Made by a program: the position numbers and the translations under genes | From: Odontesthes bonariensis | Lineage: Eukaryota > Chordata > Actinopteri > Atheriniformes > Atherinopsidae | Assembly: GCF_027942865.1 (NCBI RefSeq) | Contig: NC_134526.1 | Span: 6,761,284 to 6,825,283 of the forward strand | Reading direction: 5' to 3' | DNA length: 64,000 nucleotides | Notes under the pieces: model-generated | Databases searched by the model: none | Seen by the model: only the letters and a program-made list of their open reading frames with translations | What the model was told of the DNA's origin: nothing | Shown: positions 21,640 through 39,600 of the stretch, piece after piece | How positions within the stretch are numbered: position 1 is the stretch's first letter | How the letters are laid out: each line of letters starts with the position of its first letter

Positions 21640-22690
21640 TTGATAACATCACCGTTTAAGACTTTCTTTTTTCTCTTGTCTCTTGTTCTGTTTTCCTCTT
21701 TCTGGTTGTTTTCCATTTGATTCTAAGAGAGACAGTGGAGATATATCTCACACACAGATTAGTATAAGCCAAACATTCATGTTTGGTTTGAATTTAAAAG
21801 GTATTTAACCTCTGAACAAGCTGAACCCTGAAAATAATAGTTGGGAAGTTTGTGAATAGCTAACCTATTCATCACATTTTGGACTTTTACAAATTTTGCA
21901 CATCTCATTGCATATCTCAGAAATTTGATTGATGGAATAATCTTGGATTTTAAAATAAGTACTCCATTAATAAATGCCTGAAAGATGGGTTACTCACTAG
22001 AATGGATATTAATTAGTCATCAGAAGTGTTAAAAATACTCAAAATAAGTGTTTATGTTCCAAGATTTCCATCACCCATTGATATGGGATGTAATCTTTAA
22101 AAATAGGTCACCATCTTTCCGCTTTTATCCGCACTTTTGGAGAAAACGTTTCAAATACATGTTGTTAAATCATAAGGTGCAAGTGTAGTCCACTACCTGC
22201 AGTCTTTGTGGTCATTTGGGTTTTTGTAGTGGTCATATCTTTTATATTTTGAGGGGGTTACTTTATGCCTCATTGCGTTGAGTCTTTCAGACAGCTCATC
22301 CATGCGGATACTTCCATATGTTTCTTCAGTAATCCATGAAATGGCTGTTAGACAGACCCTGACCTCGTGCTCCTTATCCGTCCTCATCCGCAGCCATTGT
22401 CAGTGTAGTTCACGTTTATTCTGCACACTAACTTACAAGATTTTAAAGCTCTCACATGCTTCTGGTCAGTCACGTCATTATTTCAATTTGCTTTGTGGCT
22501 AAATGCAGATCACATGGCTCTAATGTCCGTTCGTGTGCGTGCATGTGTGCGTTGTGGGAAAACATATTAAATCTACCAGATAATCAACGTATTTCGGGTT
22601 CGTGGGAAATAAAAGAACAAAAGCTTCTAAATGACTTCTAAATGACTTCTTTATGCATTTTTGTTTATTGTAAATATTTTGACACGGTCA
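21640..22690. other. plcd3-nmt1 intergenic region
   Basis: About 1 kb between the plcd3 poly(A) signal and the nmt1 promoter. Apart from the minus-strand exon-like segment nothing is recognised. Confidence 0.5.
22193..22387 (-). other. Unrecognised minus-strand open segment, exon-like
   Basis: Reading minus strand, an open frame (EVRVCLTAISWITEE, MDELSERLNAMRH, KRYDHYKNPNDHKDC) starts at an ATG and ends exactly at AG|GTAGTG, a plausible donor. Composition is protein-like and the frame is free of low complexity. I do not recognise the family. It could be an exon of a divergent gene, a gene fragment, or a transposase remnant. Lies between plcd3 and nmt1. Confidence 0.3.
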
Positions 22691-22725
22691 CAAAAGACGC
22701 CAGCAAAGACCCTTCCATCTCTGAG

Positions 22726-22792
22726 CCAATAGCATCGGGGCAGGTTTAAAGGCGTCGAGGGCACGCGGTGGCTCCTCACTTCCTGGTTGAAG
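22726..22792 (+). promoter_or_regulatory. nmt1: nmt1 proximal promoter/5' UTR with CCAAT box
   Basis: A forward CCAAT (22726-22730) lies about 65 bp upstream of the nmt1 ATG in GC-rich sequence without a TATA box, the layout of a housekeeping promoter. The ATG context AAGATGG is good. The transcription start site is not determinable here. Confidence 0.4.
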
Positions 22793-28974
<6,182 letters not shown>

Positions 28975-29433
28975 CATCCCTTTTACGCCATAAGCACGTG
29001 TCACCAACTGGCCAGGAGACCGCAGCGTGGACCGACGGCTTCCTGCCGTTGGAGAGGAAACGCACCGCCCATTTTTACTTTCTGACCTTTTGAACTTTGA
29101 CCTGCACTACCGCTGCCAGGCAGGGAGGCGGGGGGGGAGCCCTCGGCTCCTCCCCCTCCCTCGATCACACGGACCTTAAGCCATTGAAGTTACCATCCCA
29201 AACAAAACGCATTTCATCTGAAAGCTGTCTCGACTGTACCAAACACGCGTACACACACGCGAGCGGTTTGCACAGATTCCCGGTCACCAAAATGCTCACT
29301 GTCGGCATATCTAGAACATCTACAGCACGTGTAAATAATGTCGGACGTAACTGCGGTTTCTGCCCTAACACGCGCAGACTAGAACCTACTGTTTATTTTA
29401 TTCATTAATGTTGGAAGTGCTTTTTGCAATTAA

Positions 29434-29439
29434 AATAAA
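29434..29439 (+). terminator. nmt1: Poly(A) signal AATAAA, nmt1
   Basis: AATAAA about 460 bp after the nmt1 stop, in a TAAAATAAAACTTG context followed by T-rich DNA. Likely end of the nmt1 3' UTR (28975-29460). Confidence 0.5.
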
Positions 29440-29459
29440 ACTTGTCATTCTTAAGTTTT

Positions 29460-31250
29460 AGAGGAGAAAAAAAAAAAAAAATCAAAATGAGCTAAAAATA
29501 TTTTAAAGTGAGATGAGGCTCAAAGAAATGAGGTAATAAATACCAAAAGTGGACATAAGATAAGGGCTTCTGTTAAGAGTTTCTTGTTATGCTTGTCTTT
29601 TTTTGTTTTGTTTTGTTTTTTCTCCCCCCCCCCCCCTCCCAATCACCCTCTGATCCAGCTGTCCTGGAGGTGTTTCAGCAGCTTGGCGTTGATCCTCTGC
29701 AGCTCCCCTCATCCCTATTAACTTTCAGGAGCCCACCTAACTGCACTAACAAAAGAAACCCTGAATCACAGACTGATAATGGATCAGCTCAGTTGGAGAC
29801 AAAAATCAATCATTATCGATCTGGTTGGACTTGCTACGGAGAGGCCGAAGGTATTCTGACGGCGTTTGTTCCGCACCTTTATCAGCGGGGATGAGATTTG
29901 CAGCGACGCCTCGTGATTTAACTGCGCCCGGTTGCAACGTCCACCCTTTGTGATCCCACTGACTCTGACATGTCTTTCAGAAAACTCTGCGGGGGGAGGG
30001 GCTTGGAGCAAAATCAAAAATCCAAAGTGCCTCAGGGGACTTTTGGAGCCTTTCTGAGCTCATCGTGCAGACTACAAATAAGAAAAAAACAATGTATTTA
30101 TTTAATAAAATGCAAATAATCACATTATAAAGCAACTAGCTTGCATGCACACCCAGAATCACGCTGAGTTCTTTGCTGAAGAGTTTTTAAGCTAACATCG
30201 CAGCTTGTATCTGCATTATTTAGGGATTTTATCACTCAGCCTCTGGATGATGCAGGCTCTGTCAGACGAAGTGGGAGAGGTTTCATGGTGGATGTTGGAG
30301 TTGGGCCCACGAGGAGCAGCTGTCTGGACTTGCAATATGTGCAGAGTGGATGATGATGACTGGGGAAAAGCCCCCAATTAAAGTGTTTCTTATGTAAAAT
30401 GGTTCAGTTTGCAACCAATGTTTTTAAAAAAAAGAAGAAAATAACATGGATCTAGCGGTATTATGATGCAGGAAATGAATGTGAAGATGCAGGTGAACTT
30501 TTTTTTTTTTTTTTTTTTTTGAGCAAGAAATAAAATCTAGAAGTTGCTGTGAAGTTTTTTTTGCACATGCTTTGTCAAAAATAGAAAGGAAAATCTTAAC
30601 TGAAGGACAACCGGCTCCAAAGTAGTTACAGAAAGCTTTTTGGGGGTGTGGGAATGCAAGTTTTTATAGCTAAACTTGTCCTCAAGTGTATCTATTTGCC
30701 TGAATGTTACAATTATTCCACTTGTTTTTCTGCGGATCACCTGACGAGCAAAAAATGCATTAATTTCCCACATTTTTCCCCTTCAGCAGCATGGTTTAAA
30801 AGCAGAAAAATACTAAATAAATACAGCACAAACACGCAGAATACTGCTCTGATAACATTAAATCTGAACTACATAGATCAAAATGAACCTGTGCTTTACA
30901 TGGAATCAAAGTTTAAATACTTCGGCACTTAAAAGTAAACAATGAAATGTGACTTGTTTAATATTGGACATTTGTTTTAAACTTTATGTGTACATATGGA
31001 ATACCACTGGTTAAGAAATTGGAAACTCATTTGATTAATACCCCAAACAAGATATTAGAACAAATGCTTAAAATTTGCTTTGAAATATTTTGTAATTTAG
31101 TTTTTATTGATATATAAGGTAGTGTGTATTCATATGCGCAAATACTGTTTTGATCTATTGTTTGTAGAAGACACAGAGGTCAACTCTAGTTGTGAAACAG
31201 CTGAGATTTCTTCTCTGGTTTTTTTGACGGGACGTTGCTGCCACATTAAC
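29460..31250. other. nmt1-retsat intergenic region
   Basis: 1.8 kb without a recognised gene. Contains homopolymer runs (C-rich 29620-29640, T-run about 30499-30520). No conserved frame seen. Confidence 0.5.
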
Positions 31251-31260
31251 CCCGACGCTA

Positions 31261-31309
31261 ATTGGTCAAAACAGCATGACGCTATTTACACAAAGTCTCT
31301 GATTGGTCA
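31261..31309 (+). promoter_or_regulatory. retsat: Paired inverted CCAAT boxes upstream of retsat
   Basis: ATTGGTCA occurs at 31261-31268 and again at 31302-31309, exactly 41 bp apart, 110-158 bp upstream of the retsat ATG. These are reverse-strand CCAAT boxes of the type bound by NF-Y. No TATA box is obvious. Confidence 0.5.
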
Positions 31310-31418
31310 GTTTTATCAACTGGCCGTTATGTGGGCGGGTTTGGATTTGACCTAATCAGGAAGTGAACCTGAGGTGGACTGGGTCGTCAACTTCACGCTG
31401 AGTGGAGAAAGTGACACC

Positions 31419-33584
31419 ATGTTGGTCATTGCGTCGATTATTTGTGCAGCGTTAGTTGCATTTATAGTGAAGTATGTCTTCTTCAGCTCCGGGCCTAATC
31501 CTTTTGAAAAGGACACTCGTGAACCGCTGAAAACGATGATTCACGACAAGAAGGAGAAAAATAAAGTGCTGAAGCAAGGTGAGTTTCATCATCAAAGTTG
31601 TTGTATTTTTGCAGTTTAACTGGACTTTAACTGGAAATAAATTCGTGCAACTCTTAATAAACCGAGTACTGGTGGTACAGGTTTTGCAGCTTTGTTTAAA
31701 ACAGCAGTTAAAAGTGAAGTTGAAGCCATAATGTTTAGAGGACTGAGCGTTTCAGGACGGTGATGGACGAGATTGACCGGTTTCTCAGGGATTTTGCAAC
31801 TATATACATTTTGACTGTCAAGTTTATTGTTTTTGTTAGTTGAATAAGTACAAAAATAAGCCTTTTTTTATTATTTAGAATAAAATCTTGATTTAGAATG
31901 ACATGATATCAAATTTGTGATGTTGGAATTTGGTGTATTCTTGTTTTCCATGATAACAAACTTACAGATCTCAGAAACCCAAAGATGATCTTCAAATCTG
32001 ACATGAAACAGAGCAAAGAAATCACACTTTTATCTGTGGCGCAAACACTAATGACCCACTGTGGAAAGTTAATCGATTAAATCGTTAATTGATAAGTAAA
32101 AATATGTTGGTTTGCTCTTGGAATCCTCTGTTTTTTTAAATTTTTTTTTTACTACAGCTGTGTTTTTTCCACGTCTTTACTGTAGGTTTCCTAGCCAGTA
32201 AGGTTCCAGAGAACCTGGATGCAATCGTCATAGGCAGCGGTATCGGAGGGCTGGGGGTTGCTGTGCTGTTGGCTAAAACTGGAAAGAAAGTCCTGGTTCT
32301 GGAGCAGCACGATCGGGCCGGAGGATGCTGCCACACGTTCACCGAGAAGGGCTTCGAGTTTGATGTTGGTGAGATGAATGGCTTCCTCACGTCAAACCTG
32401 TCTTAAAATTAAGTGTTTCGTGTAAATCTCAGTCAGGCTGAGAGTCTAATTTTCTGCACTTTAGTCCTGTCCGGGTGGTAGTGTAATAAAATGGGGGGTT
32501 ACTTTCGCATCAAGTCCAAACATGGCCTTTAAACATGGAAGTCTTGGTCTTGGCTGACTCTTGTAAACCATAGGAATCCACTACATTGGGGATCTGTTGG
32601 ACCACAAGCCGTTCCGTTGCATGCTGGACCAGCTGACCAATGGACAGCTGCAGTGGGAGCCCCTGGACAACCCGTTTGACTGGGTAGTGCTGGGACCTCC
32701 GGAAAACCGCCGCCGCTACCCCATCTACAGCGGCAGGACTCGTTTCCCCGAGGAGCTGAAGAAGTGTTTCCCTGGAGAGGAGGCGGCCATCGACGAGTAC
32801 CTGAGGCTGGTCAAGGTAGGGCCACGTGTTTGCGTTGCATGTGCAGCCTCGGTGCAGAAACTTATATCAGATGTAAATGCCTTTTTCTTCCTGTGAACTC
32901 TGCGTTTAGAAGCTGCACTTTAGCACAGAGAGACTTCGTTATCCAGACATCAGTTGATGTTGTCAAATCAAAATCAAAGGTCAAAAAAGAACTGTCTTGG
33001 ACTCTCATTAGCTGCAGCATTACACAATTTAACCCCTGCACAGTGTGTATTCCACAGATATTCCACTTTCTCTGTCTTTACGGCGTCACTTCATTGCATT
33101 GTTTTTCAAGATGTTATTTCTTTTATTAGCTCACAGCGGCAGACATGAACTTCAAGCTCAATAGGCTTGAAGTCTCTCCTAAAAACAATAACAATGACAA
33201 TTTGCACAACTGCTCATTTTGCACTAATAACATTTGCACAAATATCATCATAGTACAATATGATGTAAATTATCCATATACCCTATATTTCTTATTGGTT
33301 CAGTCTGCTCAGTTAAATTAATTTTTTTCCTTTATTGTTAAATGTACAAATCTGTTTTTATTTTATTTATTTTATCTTATTTAGTTTACTGATGTTCATT
33401 ATTATTATTATTATTTACCCTACTACTCTTCATACAGTAGATTTGTATATAGCTAATGTTTATTCTCTATTTTCATTCTATTTCTATTCTAATTCTATTC
33501 TATTTATTCATTCTATTTGCTTGTTAAATATACGATGCTGCTGCTGCAACCCAATAATTTCCCAAATTGGGATGAATAAAGTAC

Positions 33585-33668
<84 letters not shown>

Positions 33669-36600
33669 AAAGTCACTGCTGTTTTACCTTGTTTATTGTC
33701 AAATATATTTACATGAAGTTAGTTAGTTAGTCCTTTTTTACAATCTTATTAGTTGATTATCCCTGTGGAAGATGCAATGTGCTTTAACCTAAACGGTATT
33801 CAAATATCGCAACAATGATCTAGTCATATTAGCATTTTTTAACTTCAGTAATCACGTAAAAGCATGCTTTAAACATAAAATGCAAAACTTTTGAGCAGGT
33901 AGAAGATTTTTACCCTTGCAGCTTTTCATTCCTGTCTCATTAGTAAAAGGCACATGGTTGTTTTTACGTAGGTAAGTTCCTACCTGAGTGAAATATCTGG
34001 AAGTATCTAAGCAGCAGCTGTGATAACAGCTGTTTGAATTCACTGCTACCAAGCCACAGTGTAAGTGTGATCGAATTCTTACTGCAGTGCTCATAAATGT
34101 CTCTTTCCAACTTTTCTAAACCTCTTGATGCATTGCAACAAGGTCAAGTAAAAGATTATAGCGTGTGAATGTGGTTTGAGCTATTCGACTGTACCCGTGG
34201 TGTCCCACACACCACTGCAGCAGGTGTTCAATTATTTGAGTTAACTTGAATCAGATATACGATGAAACAGAAAACCACCGTCCACATAGGCAAGGCAATT
34301 TTATTTGTAGTGCACAATGTGTACACAAGGCAGTTCAAAGTGCTTTACAGCTACATAAAATCACAAGAAGGCAATAAAATATAAACATAAAAAATGAAGA
34401 AGAGTGCAGGTAAAACACTTTCAGGTGTCATATGCACAGCTAAATAGAACTGTTTTCAGACTGGATTTAAACATTGTCAGAGTTGAGGCCTGTCTCACAT
34501 CTTCTGGAAGGCTGTTCCAGATTTTAGGGGCATAAAACTGAAACGCAGCCTCACCTTGTTTAGTCCTGACTCTGGGCACCAGCAGGAGACCCCTCCCTGA
34601 GGTTCTCAGAGCCCGAGTTGGTTCATATGGCTCTAACATGTCACCATGAAGACTTGTACCCGAGCAGAGCTGTTTTAAAGTCTATTCTCTGAGCGACAGG
34701 AAGCCAGTGCAGAGACCTGAGCACTGGACTAATACGGTCGTATTTCCTGGTTCTAGTCAGGACTCGAGCAGCAGCGTTCTGGATGTACTGCAGCTGTCTT
34801 ACAGCCCGTTTAGAGCCCAGTGAGCAGGCCGTTACAGTAGTCTAACCTGCTGGAGACAAACGCATGGATCAGTCTTTCTAAGTCTGCTTTAGACACTATT
34901 CCTTTGATTCTGGTGATGTTTTTTAGATGGTAAAAAGCTGCTGATGTTACTGATTTAATGTGGCTGTTAAAGTTCAGGTCTGAGTCCAATATTACCCCGA
35001 GATTTCTAACCCGATTATTACAGGGTGGCCGCGGGTCCTTAAAAAGTCGTAAATTGTCTTAAATTCAGATTGAATGGGTCTTAAATATTTGTGTATTTTT
35101 CTTTTTGCTCTAAAGGAACAGTATTTTTTAAAAAAAATATATTTACTTGATTTTATAAGCATTTGTTCATGGGACTTAAATGTTCTGAAAATATTGTAAT
35201 AAATTTAATTTAGGACAGTGATGACATTTTTGTGATCTTTTCGCATGACACACATTTAGCCGATGTTCTTAAACTCAACCGTCATTTGTCATTTTACCAT
35301 ACTGTCAGTGTGTTTACTTGGTATTTCCATCGTACGTTTGGTCTTAAATTTCATTTAGAAGTGGTATTAAAAGGTCTTAAAAAGTCTTAAGTTTAACTTG
35401 TTTATACCTGTATACACCCTGTATTAGGTTAATAGTTAAGAGTACCAACTTAATGATTGTGAATAGAGCTTGTTTTCATTACTGATTTGAGAATATTTGG
35501 CCAGAAACGCATCTGAAAGCAGAACAACGGTGTTTTCTGTGCGAAACGAAGTGGGATCGCGAACAGAACTGCCGTTCTCATGCGACCGCCGTCTGTGTGT
35601 TTTGTCTTCAGAAAGCCGGCCGCGGTATCTGGCTCCTCGCTTTGCTGAAGCTCTGCCCAGCCCCCGTGGCCAAGTTCCTGATCTACACCGGCCTGGTCAA
35701 ACGCCTGTCGTTCTTCTTCGAAATGGCCCCCCGCAGCCTGACAGACGTGGTCAACGAGCTGACGGAGAACAAGGATCTCAGAGCCGTCTTCACCTACATC
35801 TTCGGCACTTACGGTAGGATGCGCTGCAGCTCCGCTCCGACGGTGGAATCTGATTTCTTCTCCAGCATGCTGCTCACCGTTTTCTGTCTCCATCTGCAGG
35901 AAACATGCCAAAAGATTCCAGCTTCTCCATGCACAGTTTGCTGGTCACTCACTACCTGAACGGCGCCTGGTACCCTAAAGGTGGCGCCACTGAAATAGCC
36001 TACAATATGATCCCCATCATTGAGAAGGCAGGCGGTGCCGTTCTGGTTCGAGCCCCAGTCAAGCGGATCTTGTTCAACGATGCCAAGGAAGCTTATGGTG
36101 GGAGAGATTTCCTCAGTTTATCGCAGCAGGTAGCGCCCACAGAGATGAACTCACGGGATTTGGATGTCTGGTTGCAGGTGTCAGCGTGTTGAAGGGTCAG
36201 GAGGAAATACTTGTCCACGCTCCTATGGTCATCTCTAATGCTGGCATCTTCAACACCTACGAGAAGCTGCTGCCCAAAGAGCTCCAGGCCATGCCAGGTC
36301 AGACAGGATTAGTTTCATTTGGCAGTTTTGGCTTGAAAATGTCCCATTATGTAAATGTATTTTATTTACACAGCCCTTTACAGACAATCCTTACGATGTA
36401 CCAAAGTGCTTTACAGCAGGTAACAAATAAAGAGAAGACAAATAAAATAACAAACAAATAAAAACAATAAAATACAACAAGATAAAATAAGATAAAAGTA
36501 TCATCATACTACTGGGTATTAAAAGAAATCCTAAATAAGAAGGTTTATAGCCTAGATTTGAAGATGGTGAAAAAAAATCAACTCAAATAATCATCATAAA

Positions 36601-39600
36601 ATGGCAGAAAAGTGCCAAATTACCCCAGTTTAGGGGTTGCCACTGGAAGTTGTGAATATTTGTTTTACTTATTGATGGGTTAACCGTAGAGCAGCGCTAA
36701 TGCAACGGTGACTCCACACTCTCGCATTAGTTTTAAAGTACTGTATATGCACTCCAGGTTATTCTTTCTTAAAAAACTGGATGTGTTGTACCACTCAGCC
36801 TTACGTTTCTTCGCAGGTGCTACAGCCAGGTCTCACCACTGCACTCTTTATGAAACTGTACAATGGTCTTCTCTCTCCATCCGAAGAAAAATCCATTGCT
36901 AAAGCCCTAATGGGTAAACTACCTTTATACATTTTTAATTTGTTTTCTTTTCAAAATAGTGTTTACAGGACGAGGTCATCAGAAAAAATACTTTTACATA
37001 TTCCACTTACAAGAACTCAACTTGGGAAAACAGCCTTTTCATCATATGCACCAAAAGCTTGGAATGAACTTCAAGCTACTCTAAATCTTGAAGTTCTTCC
37101 ATCCATAAATTCTTTTAAAGACCTTTTAAAATTATCATTAACTGACCACTGCAATTGTTTTTAATTTCATTCCTTGTTCGCTGTTTTTGTTGTTTTTTTT
37201 AGTGTCTGTGTATACTCAGTTTTTAATATGTTTACTTCTGTTTAGATGTGATGTAGTAGTGGTTTTGTCGTGTCTCTTGTGTTTTATTGTAATGTAACTT
37301 TTTTAAGCCGCCTTCTTGGCCAGGACTCCCTGGCAGAAGAGTTATTGTAACTCAATGGGACCATTTCCTGGTTAAAGAAAGGTTAAATAAAAATAAAGTG
37401 GGCTGTGACTCTCCTGCCTTGCAGCCATCCAGGAGCAGATCGGTATGATGAAGCACGGTGAGGGCGGTTTGAGCGTCTTCGTGGGTCTGAATGGAACCAA
37501 GGAGGAGCTGGGCCTGAAAGCAGACAACTACTGGATCTTTTCCGAGAACAATTACGATGAACTGTATGTTGCTTTTTGTTTAAATTCCCTCATAATTCAG
37601 TTTAGTTTGTTTGGTCGGTTGCAGTTCTACAGAAGCGCCTGTTTTCCTTTTTAAAGGGTGGAGACGTACCTTAATGGAGAGAGGGAGGAGTCTGCTAAAA
37701 AAATACCTCTGCTGTTTGTCGCCTCCCCGTCGGCTAAAGATTCCACCTGGGAGAAGAGATCACCCGGTACAGACACGACAGATAAGACTTTATCTGATAT
37801 TTTTACAAGATAATCTTTTTCACCCCCTTTCCAAACGTCTCTTTCCGTGTTTCTCACCCCAGGAAAGTCCACTTTAAGTCTGGTCAGCTTTGCCAACTAT
37901 GAATGGTTCGATGATTGGAAGGACGGCAAAGTGACCAACAGAGGGCCCGACTACAAAGATCTGAAACAAGCGTTCATTGATACTGCTCTGGAGGTGGTTA
38001 TGGACGTGTTCCCGAAGATCAACAGAGACAAGGTGAACTCTTTGGATCTCTGCTTTTCTTCTCACTCCTCATAAGCTGTGGATAGTATCACTGTTAGGCG
38101 TAGAGTTTGGCACCTTTCTTACTTTTCAAGCTTCCCTCGTGTCTAAAAACAGATCCTGCTCCAGTGGCCTTAAACCCCCCCCTTTTTTTTTTTTTTTAAA
38201 TCCTTAATGGCATTTTGTACTGGACCTTATGCAAGAACATCCTAATTTAAACAACCAAAAATTATCTGCACGAATAGCTTGTAAATTTCACTTTATTTAA
38301 AAGATGGCTCTTCACGTGAGGTGCAAGATTGCAAGATTTAACCTTTAAATCAGACCATAATACGTGAGGATGATCAGTGAGATATCAGACCGGAGAAAAT
38401 TACAGCCAACAGAAGGCGATGTTGTGTTGTCAGGAGCAACAGAGGATAAAATTAGACGTGGGTGGAAATCCTGAGGAACGAGAGATGAGACTTTTCATCC
38501 TTCATAACGACTGAAATGTAGCTTCTGCTGTTGTGAAATGTAACAATCAGCCACCCAAGCATAAACGGGACGAGAAAATCAGTGAGTGGGACGTCTATTG
38601 GGCCAGTTTTGCATTATTTCCAGTTAAGGATGCTTTGTGTGTTATAATTAGTTTTAATCAGGTTCTTATTGGTGTTATTTTGTCTATAACTCGTTGTTAT
38701 TGTAGCCCATCTTTACCAGTAATCCCCTCCAAATGTTCCCATTTCCCATTTCAATCTGCAGCCCATAGCAGTGGTAATTAGGATATGATGCCCTTTTGAA
38801 AAAGCATTTTAAAACCTTGGAACTGTTTGAAGAGAATCTCCAAAAAGCAGACGGCTTTCTAAAAGATATAAGACAAAAAATTCTGGTAAAGGGGACTGAA
38901 AAGTCTCCCGTCCTGAGCGTGCCTGAGGCGACTGTGGAGAGGAACGACTCCCTTTGAACAGGAAGAAACCTCTGGCAGAACCAGAACCAGGAAGGGTGGC
39001 CATCCGCCTCCACCAGCTGGGGTTTGAGAGGACAGAAAAGAGGGAAAAAAACACTGTAACACCATTCAAAGGATATCTGTTCAAACAGGGAAACACCAGT
39101 TAATGACCACAATAATGTCACATGTACATAATATCATTTGAGAAATTAAACAGGGGAAAAAGAAAAGATGAAAGAAAGAAACCTGTTTTATATGCGAGTC
39201 AAATGATAAATTCTGGTCAAAAATAACTCCAAGGTTCCTCACTGTAGAACTAGAAGCCAAGGAAATGCCATCTAGAGTAACTATATAGCTCGGGGATGGG
39301 CAACTTCCATGATAAAGAGGGCCAACATTTTTTTATTGGAGGGCCACATGACCACGCACTTCGAACAATTGGATATGAAAGACGCTACAAATGATTCTCA
39401 ATAAGAACACATTTTATATGAATTTATATCTGTATGTTTATTGCACCAACATACAACTATTTTCTGCATATAAATGCATTTTAACACGTCCTTAATAAGC
39501 AACAAAGACAAAACATTTGCTTAAAAAAGAGTGCAAAAAGGAATTTGAACTCCTTCATAACAAAGAACAAAACTGAAGAGGTACTCGTCTTCCCATTTTG

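Noticed and set aside
33335-33670. 111-codon frame rich in Ile, Tyr and Leu
   Set aside because: Encoded by AT-rich LINE tail and TATC microsatellite.
35450-35911. 153-codon minus-strand frame
   Set aside because: Antisense of retsat exon 4; the plus strand carries the conserved protein.
38684-39121. 145-codon minus-strand frame in retsat intron 9
   Set aside because: Repeat-derived region next to an L2 fragment; no recognised protein and biased composition.
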